In this document: positions 32,831 through 41,844 of the stretch, one piece after another
Position numbering within the stretch: the first letter of the stretch is position 1
How the letters are laid out: every line of letters begins with the position of its first letter
Assembly: GCF_013425525.1 (NCBI RefSeq)
Contig: NZ_JACCKA010000029.1
Span: 53,994-117,993, forward strand
Reading direction: 5' to 3'
DNA length: 64,000 nt
Source: Luteimonas salinisoli
GTDB taxonomy: Bacteria; Pseudomonadota; Gammaproteobacteria; Xanthomonadales; Xanthomonadaceae
Made by a program: the position numbers and the translations under genes
Notes under the pieces: generated by a model
Seen by the model: the letters and a program-made list of their open reading frames with translations, nothing else
Database searches by the model: none
Told to the model about the DNA's origin: nothing

Positions 32831-34741
32831 TCAGTTGCGGATCTGCACGTCGTCGATGTAGACGTTGACGTCGTAGCTGGTCTGGGCGCGGTACAGCCAG
32901 ATCGCATCGAGCTTGACGGTGGCGGCGGTGATCGCGCCGTTGGCGTTGCCGACCCAGGCGTTCCATTGGGCGGAGTTGGTGAGACTCCACTCGACGTAGG
33001 TCCACTGGTTGGCGGGAACCGAACGGTTCACCGAACGCTCGGTCCCGTCGCTGTCGTCGATGCCCACGCCCACGCTCATGCCGCTGCCGCCCGACCAGAC
33101 CCAGAAGCCGATCCGGCCGTTGGCGCGCGTCAGCGCGGTGTTGCTGCCCGGGTTGCCGGCGCCGGACAGCAGCCGCACCGCCCAGCTGGCGGAGCTGTTG
33201 GGATTGTCCTTGAGCAGCACCCGCAGCGAGCAGTTGCCGTAGCGGCGGGTGGTGCAATCGCGGGTCGCGGTCGACGCGGTGGAAATGCCGGTGGTGCTGC
33301 CGGAATACGCCGGGCTGGTGTTGAAATGCCCGACGCTGGACTCGAAACGGTCCAGATAGGTGGTGCCGCCACCGCTGCCCGGGTTGAGCAGGCCGTAGTA
33401 GTGGCCCCAGTTCCAGTTGATGCCCGGATCGGTGTGGGTCTGGCCGCTGAAGTGCTGGTGGCCCTTGATCCTGACGCTGGTCGGCAGCACGTTGATGCCG
33501 CTGCTGGGCGCGCCGCTGTAGGCCGCGGTGCAGCTGATCGCGCTGTAGCTGGCGCAGAAGTGCCGCACCAGCGCCGCCGAGGCGTTGTACATCGCGCTGG
33601 TGTACCAGGAGCTGTTGTTGACGTAGCCCTCGTGCTCGATGCCCAGGGTGTAGCTGTTGTGGTTGCGCACGTGCCAGCCGGTGTGGGCATGGCGCACCAT
33701 CTGCGTGACCTGGCCGTCGGAGCTGCGGATCACGTAGTGGGCGCTGACGTTGGCCGAGGCGTTCTTGAACCAGGAGATCGTGCCGGCGTAGCTGCCCTGG
33801 GCCGTGTGGATGGTCACCGCACTGACCGTCGCGCTGCGCGAGGCGGTGTAGTTGGACGAGTGCGCGGGGTTCCAGATCGCAGGACCGTAGTCGGTGCTCA
33901 GCGGCTGCACGTCGGGACCCTTGGCGGAGGCGTCGCCGCGGCGCACCAGCCGCTCGCTGACCGGGTCGATGGCGTGCACTTCGGTCTCGATGCGGTCGCC
34001 TTCCACGTCCAGGCGCACGAACGGCGCGTTCAGCTTGACCAGGGTGTCGGCATCGAATGCCTGTTCCCATGCCACGGCCCGCTGCGGCACCACCATGCCC
34101 TTCTCGTTCACCCCGCGGTCCAGCGCCAGCAGCACGTCGAAGGCGAAACTGGCGCGGGCGTAGTCGCCGACCGCGCTGTCACCGGGGTCCTGGCCGAAAC
34201 CGGCATAGCGGGCCAGCACTGCCGCCGCGTCCTCCGGCGCAGCCACCGTCTTGCCGCGCATCAACCGGTCCAGCAGCGCCGCGGCCGCGAGGATGTTGGT
34301 GGCCGGATCGGCCTTGATTCGCTCGGCCGGCACGCCCAGCAGCGCCGCCGCCTCGCCGACCTGGTCGGCGAAGCCGTCGCCGGCGTAGAGCCCCATGACC
34401 CCGTACGCGGCGGGCATGTGGTGATGGCCGTGGTTCTCCGCCTCGGGCGCAAGCGGTTGCCAGCGGCTCTGCACGTAGGCGATCGCCTCGAGGGTCCCGG
34501 CCGGGATCCGCGGATAGGCGGCATAGGCGCGGCGGAAATGTCCCGGATAGGCGGCGCGCTCGGCGCGCAGGCGGGTTTCTTCCTGACGCAGTCGCTGTTC
34601 AAGTGCGCGGGCGTCCGCCGTCGAGTGTGGTGCGACTTCGCTGTCGCGATCCATGCGGCGCGCATCTTCCGACACGGCCGTGGCGCTGGCCGCGGCCAGG
34701 ACGGCGCCGCATAGCGCCTTCATCCCGAATCCCATCCTCAT
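32831..34741 (-). CDS. Exported N-acetylmuramoyl-L-alanine amidase (Amidase_2) with shared C-terminal module
   Basis: The 636-residue protein starts with a signal peptide (ALCGAVLAAASATAVS). The N-terminal part (about 75-190) looks like a goose-lysozyme/SLT-type helical region (IPAGTLEAIAYVQSRWQP, YGVMGLYAGDGFADQ). From about 290 an Amidase_2/PGRP zinc-enzyme domain has VSAVTIHTAQGSY (first His), LGIEHEGY (Glu), and IKGHQHFSG with THTDPGINW (second His, Asp). Such enzymes cut the bond between MurNAc and the stem peptide. A Gly-rich linker (PGSGGGTT) leads to residues 462-636, the module shared with the SpoIID-like neighbour. Probable secreted or periplasmic bacteriolysin-like wall hydrolase. 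Confidence 0.92.
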   Translation of the reverse strand: MRMGFGMKALCGAVLAAASATAVSEDARRMDRDSEVAPHSTADARALEQRLRQEETRLRAERAAYPGHFRRAYAAYPRIPAGTLEAIAYVQSRWQPLAPEAENHGHHHMPAAYGVMGLYAGDGFADQVGEAAALLGVPAERIKADPATNILAAAALLDRLMRGKTVAAPEDAAAVLARYAGFGQDPGDSAVGDYARASFAFDVLLALDRGVNEKGMVVPQRAVAWEQAFDADTLVKLNAPFVRLDVEGDRIETEVHAIDPVSERLVRRGDASAKGPDVQPLSTDYGPAIWNPAHSSNYTASRSATVSAVTIHTAQGSYAGTISWFKNASANVSAHYVIRSSDGQVTQMVRHAHTGWHVRNHNSYTLGIEHEGYVNNSSWYTSAMYNASAALVRHFCASYSAISCTAAYSGAPSSGINVLPTSVRIKGHQHFSGQTHTDPGINWNWGHYYGLLNPGSGGGTTYLDRFESSVGHFNTSPAYSGSTTGISTASTATRDCTTRRYGNCSLRVLLKDNPNSSASWAVRLLSGAGNPGSNTALTRANGRIGFWVWSGGSGMSVGVGIDDSDGTERSVNRSVPANQWTYVEWSLTNSAQWNAWVGNANGAITAATVKLDAIWLYRAQTSYDVNVYIDDVQIRN

Positions 34742-34957
34742 TGTCCTTCCCCTCTGCGCGCATTGGCGCTTTGCCGACCCCCCCTGCGCCGAACCGGCCC
34801 GTCGACTAGAGCAGAGGCCGGCAGCGGGGCACAGATGGGAGCCGCCCTAGGTCGGTGCGGGAAGCGCGACGCGCGTCCGGGGAAAGGCGACGGTGCGTCA
34901 CAGTTGCGGAATCGTCCGGGTTCCACCCGCCGAAGGCTCAAGGTGGATCCCCGCCGA

Positions 34958-34977
34958 GGGTTCCTTCAGAGGAACCC
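34958..34977. repeat. Stem-loop spanning a stop codon
   Basis: GGGTTCC (34958-34964) and GGAACCC (34971-34977) form a perfect 7-bp stem with a 6-nt loop. The TGA of the minus-strand gene that ends at 34966 lies inside the loop. No T-run follows on either strand, so it is not a standard intrinsic terminator, though it may still protect the 3' end of the transcript. Confidence 0.5.
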
Positions 34978-35763
34978 AAATAAAAGCGACCAGGGCATAT
35001 CGCTCTCGCTGTCGCTGCGAACGCAGGTCTCGAGTGCCAAAGGGACGAGGCCCAGTCCCGCTCGCCGCGCCTTCAGCCCCGCTTCGCTCTCGACAGGCCG
35101 TCGAAGGATGGCCCGGCCCGGTGCCTCGATGACGAAGAGCGTGCCATAGCGCTGCGGCTCGCCGAGGTCGTGCAATGCACGATCGACCAGCTCGGCCGCG
35201 CGGCGCCTCGACGCCCGGTCCAGGCCCGGGTCGGCGCTCCGCAGGAGCGCTTCGCCCAGGCGCAGCCGGAACTGCGGCTGGGAAGCGCTTCCCTCGAGAA
35301 CCGAAAAGACTGCATCCATCCCGTCAAGACCGATCTCGGCAACCGTCGGCGGTTTCTGCAGATCGACAAGCGCCTGCAAGCGGGAAAGGCGCGAGGCTTC
35401 CCGTGGCGAAGCTGGCAGCGACGTGCTTTCCGGCGTGGAACCGGAATCGCCTGCATGTATCGCTGCCAGGGCCGCCGCTGCGGCAGCCTCGGCCGCAGCA
35501 GCTGCCTCTGCCGCCGCTTGCGAGTAGTCCGTGGCGTGTCGGTCCCTGTCCAGGGCGATCAGCCGATCGCGCAGCGCAGGGTTCGTCGCTACCGGGCGCG
35601 GTCCTGCGGCACGTCGCTCGCGCAGCGACTCCAGCCATTCCGGACCACCGGGACAACGATCGACGCTGGCCATGCTGATCGTGTTGGGCAGCGCGACGTG
35701 GGCCATGGCCGTGCCCGCCAGCAGTGCCGCGAGGATCGCGGCACAGGATGCCGTCGCCTTCAC
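34966..35763 (-). CDS. Exported protein of unknown function, coupled to lpdA
   Basis: GTG at 35763 overlaps the lpdA stop as GTGA. The 265-residue product starts with a signal peptide (ATASCAAILAALLAGTAMA). It has an unusual alanine-rich stretch of alternating Ala and Glu (about residues 80-103), then a charged helical region containing LRLGEALLRSADPGLDRASR. I recognise no family. Coupling to the pyruvate dehydrogenase-type genes may only reflect shared transcription. The Ala/Glu run could be a helical linker. Confidence 0.75.
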   Translation of the reverse strand: MKATASCAAILAALLAGTAMAHVALPNTISMASVDRCPGGPEWLESLRERRAAGPRPVATNPALRDRLIALDRDRHATDYSQAAAEAAAAAEAAAAAALAAIHAGDSGSTPESTSLPASPREASRLSRLQALVDLQKPPTVAEIGLDGMDAVFSVLEGSASQPQFRLRLGEALLRSADPGLDRASRRRAAELVDRALHDLGEPQRYGTLFVIEAPGRAILRRPVESEAGLKARRAGLGLVPLALETCVRSDSESDMPWSLLFGFL

Positions 35764-37583
35764 GGCTTCCGCTTCGGGAGGTAGAGATCGGTGATAGTGC
35801 CCTCGTACACCTCGGCCGCCATCGCCACCGATTCGCTCAGCGTGGGATGCGGATGGATGGTGTGGCCGATGTCGGACGCCTCGGCGCCCATCTCGATCGC
35901 CAGGGCCACCTCGGCGATCAGCTCGCCGGCGTGCGGGCCGACGATGGCGCCGCCGACGACGCGGTGGGTCGCCTCGTCGAACAGCAGCTTGGTGAAGCCC
36001 TCGCCGCGGCCGATGCCGACCGCGCGCGCCGACGCGGCCCACGGGAACTTGCCGACGCCGATCTTGATCCCCTTGGCCTTCGCCTCGGTCTCGGTGACGC
36101 CGACCCAGGCGATCTCGGGATCGGTGTAGGCGACCGACGGGATCACCCGCGAAACCCACTCCTTCTTCTCGCCAGCGGCGACTTCGGCCGCCAGCTTGCC
36201 CTCGTGGGTCGCCTTGTGCGCCAGCATCGGCTGGCCGACGATGTCGCCGATCGCGAAGATGTGCGGCACGTTTGTGCGCATCTGCCGGTCGACGTCGATG
36301 AAGCCGCGCTCGCCCACCCGTACCCCGGCCCTGTCGGCGTCGATCTTGCCGCCGTTGGGCACGCGGCCCACCGCCACCAGCACCCGGTCGAACAGTTTGG
36401 TCTCCGGGATGCTCTCGCCCTCGAAGCTGCAGGCGATGCCGTTCTTCTGCGCCTTGGCCTCGACCACCTTGGTCTTGAGATGGATCGCCACGCCCTGCTT
36501 CTTCAGCCGGTCGGCCAGCGGCTTGACCAGATCCTTGTCGGCGCCGGGCATCAGCTGGTCGGCCAGCTCCACCACGGTGATCTCGCTGCCGAGCGCGCGG
36601 TAGACGGTGGCCATCTCCAGGCCGATGATGCCGCCGCCGACCACCAGCAGCTTCTTCGGCGTGCCCGCCAGCTCCAACGCGTCGGTGGAGTCCATCACCC
36701 GCGGGTCGTCCCAGGGAAAACCCGGCAGCTTCAGCGCCTGGCTGCCGGCGGCGACGATGCACTGCTCGAAGCGCACCAGCTGCGTGCCGCCCTTGCCGTC
36801 GTCGACCTCGATCTCGTTGGGCGAGACGAAGGCGCCGCTGCCGGCCAGCACCCGCACCTTGCGCTGCTTGGCCATGCCCGCCAGGCCCTTGTTGAACTGG
36901 CCGACCACCTTCTGCTTGTGCGCGCGCAGCGCGTCCAGGTCGATCTTCGGCTTGCCGAACGCGATGCCGTAGTCGGCGGCGTGCGCGGCCTCGTCGATGA
37001 CCGCCGCAGCATGCAGCAGCGCCTTGGACGGGATGCAACCGACGTTGAGACAGACCCCGCCCAGCGCCTGGTAGCGCTCGACCAGCACCGTGTCCAGGCC
37101 GAGGTCGGCGGCGCGGAACGCCGCGGTGTAGCCGCCGGGGCCGGCGCCGAGTACCAGCAGCGCGCATTCGACGTCGGCCTGGCGGCCGCTGTGCGGCGCC
37201 GGCTTCGTCTCCGGCGGCTCGGCCGGTGCGCGGTGCGACTTCGCCACCGGCGGCTTCGCGGGGCCGCCGGCCGGCGCATCGGCTGCACCCGCGTGCGGCG
37301 CGTTCGCGGTGCCCTCGTCGCCGGAAGCGCCGGCTTCCGCGCCTTCGGTTTCGAGCAGCACCACCACCTCGCCTTCGGACACGCTGTCGCCGACCTTGAC
37401 CTTGACTTCTTTGACCACGCCGGCGGCGGACGACGGCACCTCCATGGTCGCCTTGTCGGACTCCAGGGTGACCAGGCCTTGGTCCTTGTCCACCCGGTCG
37501 CCGGACGCCACCAGCACCTCGATCACCGGCACGTCGGAAAAATCGCCGATGTCCGGCACCTTGATCTCGATGGTCTGGGCCAT
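35760..37583 (-). CDS. lpdA: Dihydrolipoyl dehydrogenase (E3) with N-terminal lipoyl domain
   Basis: E3 reoxidises dihydrolipoamide of 2-oxoacid dehydrogenase complexes with NAD+. The 607-residue protein is about 130 longer than standard E3 because a lipoyl domain is fused in front: LVTLESDKATMEVPSS puts the lipoylated Lys at 44, followed by a Pro/Ala-rich linker (about 85-140). The flavoprotein part has LVLGAGPGGYTAAFRA-type FAD binding, the redox disulfide GGVCLNVGCIPSK, an NAD motif (VVGGGIIGLEMATVYRALG) and the C-terminal IHPHPTLSE with the catalytic His. This fused form is common in beta- and some gammaproteobacterial pyruvate dehydrogenase systems. It lies 12 bp after the MscS-like gene. 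Confidence 0.97.
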   Translation of the reverse strand: MAQTIEIKVPDIGDFSDVPVIEVLVASGDRVDKDQGLVTLESDKATMEVPSSAAGVVKEVKVKVGDSVSEGEVVVLLETEGAEAGASGDEGTANAPHAGAADAPAGGPAKPPVAKSHRAPAEPPETKPAPHSGRQADVECALLVLGAGPGGYTAAFRAADLGLDTVLVERYQALGGVCLNVGCIPSKALLHAAAVIDEAAHAADYGIAFGKPKIDLDALRAHKQKVVGQFNKGLAGMAKQRKVRVLAGSGAFVSPNEIEVDDGKGGTQLVRFEQCIVAAGSQALKLPGFPWDDPRVMDSTDALELAGTPKKLLVVGGGIIGLEMATVYRALGSEITVVELADQLMPGADKDLVKPLADRLKKQGVAIHLKTKVVEAKAQKNGIACSFEGESIPETKLFDRVLVAVGRVPNGGKIDADRAGVRVGERGFIDVDRQMRTNVPHIFAIGDIVGQPMLAHKATHEGKLAAEVAAGEKKEWVSRVIPSVAYTDPEIAWVGVTETEAKAKGIKIGVGKFPWAASARAVGIGRGEGFTKLLFDEATHRVVGGAIVGPHAGELIAEVALAIEMGAEASDIGHTIHPHPTLSESVAMAAEVYEGTITDLYLPKRKP

Positions 37584-37595
37584 GGGGAAGCTCCT

Positions 37596-38714
37596 TCAGG
37601 ATTTGGATGTCGGTGGCGCGTCGGGCGCGTCGGGCACCGCTTCCGCGGCGATCTCCCGTTCCACGTCCTGTTGCGCGTCGTTGCCCGCGAACTCGGCGCG
37701 TTCATGCTGTGGCAGTTCACTGGCGCCTGCGTCGTCCGGCGCCGTATCGGTCGATTCGGACGCCGCGCCGTGCAGTGCGGCGAGCGCGGCTTCGCCGCGC
37801 AGCCCGAACAGGCTGCGCAGGTGCAGGTCGCGCTGCGGGAACGGGATCTCGATGCCGTGGCGCTTGAGCGCGGTGTCCAGTTCCCAGAGATAGGCCGCCT
37901 CGATCGCCGCATTGCGGCGCGCCGCTGCCTCGTTGAGCCATACCGCCAGGATGAACTCGACCGCGCTGTCGCCGAAGCCGACCAGCCACACCTGCGGACG
38001 GCGGTCGCCCTCGGTGGCGAGCGTGAAGGGCACCGCGGCCGCGGCCTCGAGCGCCGCCTTCTTCACCAGCTCCTTGTCCACGCCGTAGGCGACCCCGAAG
38101 CGCACCCGGATCCGGCGGTTGATCGAGCCATGGGTCCAGTTGACCACGCGGCCGCTGACGAACTCGGAGTTGGGAACGATGACGTCGATGCCGTCGTTGG
38201 TGGTGATCAGGGTGGCGCGGATGTTGATCGCGCGCACGGTGCCGCGCAGGTCGTCGTCGAGCTGCACGAAGTCGCCCACCTTCAGCGAGCGGTCGAACAG
38301 CAGGATCAGGCCGGAGATGAAGTTGCTGAAGATGGCCTGCAGGCCGAATCCCAACCCCACGCCGATGGCGCCGGCGAAGATGGCGAACTTGGTCACGGGG
38401 ATGCCGGCCAGGTCCAGCGCCACCAGAAAGCCCACCAACAGCAGCACGTAGTGCACCAGCCGCGAGACGGTGTACAGGGCGGCCGCGTTCACCCCCTGGT
38501 GGCGCTCGCCCCAGCGGCCGATCGTCCGCCGCAGCAGCGCCGAGAGCAGCCACGCCGCCAGCAGCGCCAGCAGCGCGAACAGCAGGCCGCCCAGGGTCAG
38601 GCGCAGCCCCGAGAAGGCGACCAGCGGCTGCTCCAGCAGGGGCTGCAGCCCGGCCCAGCCGCGCTCGACCATGCCGCCGTCGGCAGGCGCCGGCGGGGGC
38701 GGCGTGGCCTTCAT
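37596..38714 (-). CDS. MscS-family mechanosensitive channel
   Basis: The 372-residue inner-membrane protein has three to four membrane segments (about 30-110), then the pore and MscS core: IFAGAIGVGLGFGLQAIFSN, SGLILLFDRSLKVGDFVQLD and the beta-domain segment IDVIVPNSEFVSGRVVNWTH. The last 70 residues are acidic and probably cytoplasmic and disordered. These channels open on membrane tension to release solutes after osmotic downshock. It overlaps the preceding gene as ATGA and lies inside the aceF-lpdA operon, which is unexpected for its function. Confidence 0.94.
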   Translation of the reverse strand: MKATPPPPAPADGGMVERGWAGLQPLLEQPLVAFSGLRLTLGGLLFALLALLAAWLLSALLRRTIGRWGERHQGVNAAALYTVSRLVHYVLLLVGFLVALDLAGIPVTKFAIFAGAIGVGLGFGLQAIFSNFISGLILLFDRSLKVGDFVQLDDDLRGTVRAINIRATLITTNDGIDVIVPNSEFVSGRVVNWTHGSINRRIRVRFGVAYGVDKELVKKAALEAAAAVPFTLATEGDRRPQVWLVGFGDSAVEFILAVWLNEAAARRNAAIEAAYLWELDTALKRHGIEIPFPQRDLHLRSLFGLRGEAALAALHGAASESTDTAPDDAGASELPQHERAEFAGNDAQQDVEREIAAEAVPDAPDAPPTSKS

Positions 38715-39193
38715 TGCGGCCGCTGCGGCGGCACGACGGTATTCTGGTCGTACACCAGCCGCCAGTCGCCCTGCTCGCGCGCGAACAGCAGCGACAGCAG
38801 CGCTTCGCGCCCGGTGGCGTAGCTGCCGTCGGCCTGGCGCTGCTGCGACAGGTAGTGCACCAGGGCGATGCCGGTTTCGCCGAATTCCCGCACCTGCCGC
38901 ACCTCGAAACGCATGCGCCAGTCGTCCTCGGCGAACCAATCCTGGTGCAACCGGCGGTACTCCTCGCGGGTATCGAGCACCCTGCCGTCGGGCAGGATCA
39001 GGGTCAGCGCATCGCCGCGGGTGACGGTGGCCAGCAGCGCGTCCAGGTCCCGGGCCTGGATCGCCTGCAGGTGACGGTCCAGAGTCTCGCGCAAGGCCGT
39101 GGCGGCGCCGCCCGGCTGCGCCGCGGCCGCAGCCGCGGCGAGCGACAGGCATCCGCCCAGGAGCAGGACGCGCCAGCGACCTCCCCGGCTCAC
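38711..39193 (-). CDS. Exported NTF2/SnoaL-like protein
   Basis: The 160-residue protein begins at GTG 39193, overlapping the aceF stop as GTGA. A signal peptide (RVLLLGGCLSLAAAAAAA) precedes an NTF2-like cone fold: LDRHLQAIQARDLDALLATV, ILPDGRVLDTREEYRRLHQDW and WRLVYDQNTVV are typical of nuclear-transport-factor-2-like or SnoaL_3 domains. Such folds bind small hydrophobic ligands or act as stress-related proteins; the function here is not known. It is translationally coupled to both flanking genes. Confidence 0.82.
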   Translation of the reverse strand: MSRGGRWRVLLLGGCLSLAAAAAAAQPGGAATALRETLDRHLQAIQARDLDALLATVTRGDALTLILPDGRVLDTREEYRRLHQDWFAEDDWRMRFEVRQVREFGETGIALVHYLSQQRQADGSYATGREALLSLLFAREQGDWRLVYDQNTVVPPQRPQ

Positions 39194-40941
39194 AGCAGCA
39201 CCCGGCGCATGTCGCCGAGCAGCTGCGCGAGGTGGGCGGTGAAGCGCGCGGCGGCGGCGCCGTCGATCACCCGGTGGTCGTAGGACAGGGACAGCGGCAG
39301 CAGCAGGCGCGGCTGGAAGGTCTTGCCGTCCCAGACCGGCTTCATCGCCGACTTCGACACGCCGAGGATCGCCACCTCCGGCGCATTGACGATCGGAGTG
39401 AAGCTGGTGCCGCCGATGCCGCCGAGCGAGCTGATCGAGAAGCAGCCGCCCTGCATGTCCGCCGGTCCGAGCTTGCCGTCGCGGGCCTTCTTCGCCAGGG
39501 CCGAAGTTTCCTGCGCGATCTCGATCACGCCCTTGCGGTCGACGTCGCGCACCACCGGCACCACCAGACCGCCGGGGGTGTCGGCGGCGAAGCCGACGTG
39601 GAAGTATTTCTTCAGGGTGAGGGTCTCGCCGGCCGCGTCGAGCGAGGCGTTGAACTGCGGATACTTCTGCAGCGCGGCCACGCTGGCCTTCATCAGGAAG
39701 GCGAGCATGGTGAGCTTGATGCCGGCCTTCTCGTTCTCCTTGTTCAGGGCGACGCGCAGCGCCTCGAGCTCGGTGATGTCGGCATCGTCGTGCTGGGTGA
39801 CGTGCGGGATCATCGCCCAGTTGCGCGCGAGGTTGGCGCCGGAGATCTTCTGGATCCGCGACAGCGGCTTCTCCTCCACCGCGCCGAACTTCGAAAAATC
39901 GACCTTCGGCCAAGGCAGCAGGTTGAGACCGCCGCCGGCAGCGCCCGCTCCCGCGGCCGCGGGGGCGCCCCCGCCCCGCATCACGCCCTTGACGAACTGC
40001 TGCACGTCCTCGCGGGTGATGCGCCCGCCGCGTGCGCTGCCGGTCATCCGCGCCAGGTCGACGCCGAGCTCGCGCGCGAACAGGCGCACCGCGGGGCTGG
40101 CGTAGGGCACCTTCTCCGGCATCACCGCATCGGCGTCGAAGCGCACCGGCGGCTCGCCGCTGCCCGGCACGCGCCGCTGCATCGAGGCCTCGGCGATGCC
40201 GTCCGGGCGCCGGCCGGGCGATGCCGGCTCGGCGGCGGTGTCGTCGGTGGCATCGGCCGGCGCCGCCGCCTCGGGCTGCGCGGGCGCCGGGCGCGACGCA
40301 CCGCCCTCGCCCTCGCCCTCGATCCTGGCGACCACGCTGCCCTCGGACACCTTGTCGCCGACGCCGACCTTCAGTTCCCTGACCACGCCGGCGAACGGCG
40401 CCGGCACTTCCATCGTCGCCTTGTCCGACTCCAGCGTGACCAGGCCCTGGTCGGCCTCGACGCGGTCGCCGACCGAGACCAGCACCTCGATCACCGGCAC
40501 GTCGTCGAAATCGCCGATGTCCGGTACCAGGGCGTCCTGCACTCCACCGGACGAGGCCACGGGTGCGGCCGCCGCGGATCCGTCCGCGGCCGGCGCCTGC
40601 TGTCGGCGCGGCTCGTCGGGCTTGCCGGAATCGTCGTCGCTTGCGGCCTTTCCGCCGCCGCCCTCCGACCCGCCGGACTTCGCCGGACCGGCCTTCGCGT
40701 CGGCATCCTCGACCATCGCCACCACGCTGCCTTCCGCGACCTTGTCGCCGACGCCGACCTTCAGTTCCCGGATCACGCCGGCGAACGGCGCCGGCACTTC
40801 CATCGTCGCCTTGTCCGACTCCAGCGTGACCAGGCCCTGGTCGGCCTCGACCCGATCGCCGACCGACACCAGGACTTCGATCACCGGCACGTCGTCGTAG
40901 CCACCGATGTCCGGGACGCGCGCTTCCTTCAGGTCGGCCAT
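39190..40941 (-). CDS. aceF: Dihydrolipoyllysine acetyltransferase (E2) of pyruvate dehydrogenase
   Basis: E2 transfers acetyl groups from E1 to CoA. The 583-residue protein has two near-identical N-terminal lipoyl domains (lipoyl Lys44 in LVTLESDKATMEVPAPF, and the same motif again about 130 residues on), joined by acidic and Ala/Pro-rich linkers. A peripheral-subunit binding domain follows (YASPAVRLFARELGVDL), then the catalytic domain with LSYDHRVIDGAAAARF (His and Asp of the HxxxDG motif). Start ATG at 40941 is the family start. The E1 gene aceE is not next to it; a terminator at 41013-41040 separates it from the gene upstream. It leads an operon with lpdA. Confidence 0.96.
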   Translation of the reverse strand: MADLKEARVPDIGGYDDVPVIEVLVSVGDRVEADQGLVTLESDKATMEVPAPFAGVIRELKVGVGDKVAEGSVVAMVEDADAKAGPAKSGGSEGGGGKAASDDDSGKPDEPRRQQAPAADGSAAAAPVASSGGVQDALVPDIGDFDDVPVIEVLVSVGDRVEADQGLVTLESDKATMEVPAPFAGVVRELKVGVGDKVSEGSVVARIEGEGEGGASRPAPAQPEAAAPADATDDTAAEPASPGRRPDGIAEASMQRRVPGSGEPPVRFDADAVMPEKVPYASPAVRLFARELGVDLARMTGSARGGRITREDVQQFVKGVMRGGGAPAAAGAGAAGGGLNLLPWPKVDFSKFGAVEEKPLSRIQKISGANLARNWAMIPHVTQHDDADITELEALRVALNKENEKAGIKLTMLAFLMKASVAALQKYPQFNASLDAAGETLTLKKYFHVGFAADTPGGLVVPVVRDVDRKGVIEIAQETSALAKKARDGKLGPADMQGGCFSISSLGGIGGTSFTPIVNAPEVAILGVSKSAMKPVWDGKTFQPRLLLPLSLSYDHRVIDGAAAARFTAHLAQLLGDMRRVLL

Positions 40942-41012
40942 GCGGCTCTCCGCGTTGCGAGGGGGGAAGAGCCGTATTGTGGCCGCAGCGGCGCCGGCCG
41001 CCAACCGCGACG

Positions 41013-41040
41013 AAAAAAAGCCCCCGGGGGATGCGGGGGC
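41013..41040 (-). terminator. Rho-independent terminator
   Basis: On the minus strand GCCCCCG and CGGGGGC form a 7-bp stem with a 7-nt loop, followed by seven Ts. It lies 36 bp downstream of the YggN-like gene and about 70 bp upstream of aceF, so it ends the former's transcript and gives aceF its own transcription unit. Confidence 0.92.
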
Positions 41041-41076
41041 GGAGGGAGTGCGGCGGCATGCGGCCGTCGCCGGGGG

Positions 41077-41844
41077 TCAGGTGCCGTCTGCGCGGCGCCT
41101 CGATTTGCGCTCGACCCGCAGCAGGTCGAGGGGGCGGCCGTCCGGCAGCCGGTACTGGAGGGCATCGTCGATGCGGTCGAGCGTCTCCATCCGGGCGCAC
41201 AGGTCGTCGGCCTTGCGTCCGAGCGCCTCGGCGCGCGGCTCGATCAGCGCTTCCAACTCCGCGTCCAGGTTCTCCATCCGCTGCATGCGCGCGATATCGC
41301 CGCTGAACGCGGCACGGACCGCGCCGCCGACGATGTCGCCCATCACCGTCGGCAGCACCTCGCGCACCGCCAGCCCGATCGCATCGCCGAGCTCCCGGCT
41401 GCTGTACCGGCTGGCGGACACGGAGCCGGCCAGCCGCCGGTCGAGCTTCGCCCGGGCGGAGTCGAGCCTGCGACGGGTGGAGTCGGGATCGCTGCTGAAA
41501 CCGGCAGCGACTTCGCCAAGGGCGATGAATGCGATCTCGGCGGCCTCGCGGCCGATGTCGCGGGCCAGCGGCACCACCGCCCGCGCCTCGCGCTCGTACT
41601 CCACCAGGCGCCGGCGGTCGGCGTCGTCGAGCGCAACCCAGGCGTCGTCCACGAACAGCCGGCCCTGGCGCATCACCAGCCGGTGCGGGACGCCGGAATC
41701 GCGGGTGAGGATGACGCTGCGCTCGGAGAGCGAGAAGTCGTAGTCGCTGTCCACGTCGCAGGACACATCGACGTTGCCCGCGCCGAACGCCCCGCCGCAC
41801 GCCAGCAGCAGCGCCGCTGCCGTCAACCATCGCTTCATGCGCAT
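41077..41844 (-). CDS. YggN-like (DUF2884) exported protein
   Basis: The 255-residue protein has a signal peptide (WLTAAALLLACGGAFGAG). The start of the mature part (VDVSCDVDSDYDFSLSERSV) and the helical rest with RDIGREAAEIAFIALGEVA fit the DUF2884/YggN family, whose role is unknown. A strong ribosome site (GGAGGAG, 8 nt upstream) supports the ATG at 41844. A terminator follows directly, so it is monocistronic or the last gene of its unit. Confidence 0.85.
   Translation of the reverse strand: MRMKRWLTAAALLLACGGAFGAGNVDVSCDVDSDYDFSLSERSVILTRDSGVPHRLVMRQGRLFVDDAWVALDDADRRRLVEYEREARAVVPLARDIGREAAEIAFIALGEVAAGFSSDPDSTRRRLDSARAKLDRRLAGSVSASRYSSRELGDAIGLAVREVLPTVMGDIVGGAVRAAFSGDIARMQRMENLDAELEALIEPRAEALGRKADDLCARMETLDRIDDALQYRLPDGRPLDLLRVERKSRRRADGT

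Noticed and set aside
35724..38822. 1,032-codon open frame antisense to lpdA and the MscS gene
   Set aside because: Both genes on the opposite strand have intact catalytic or structural motifs; the antisense frame has none.
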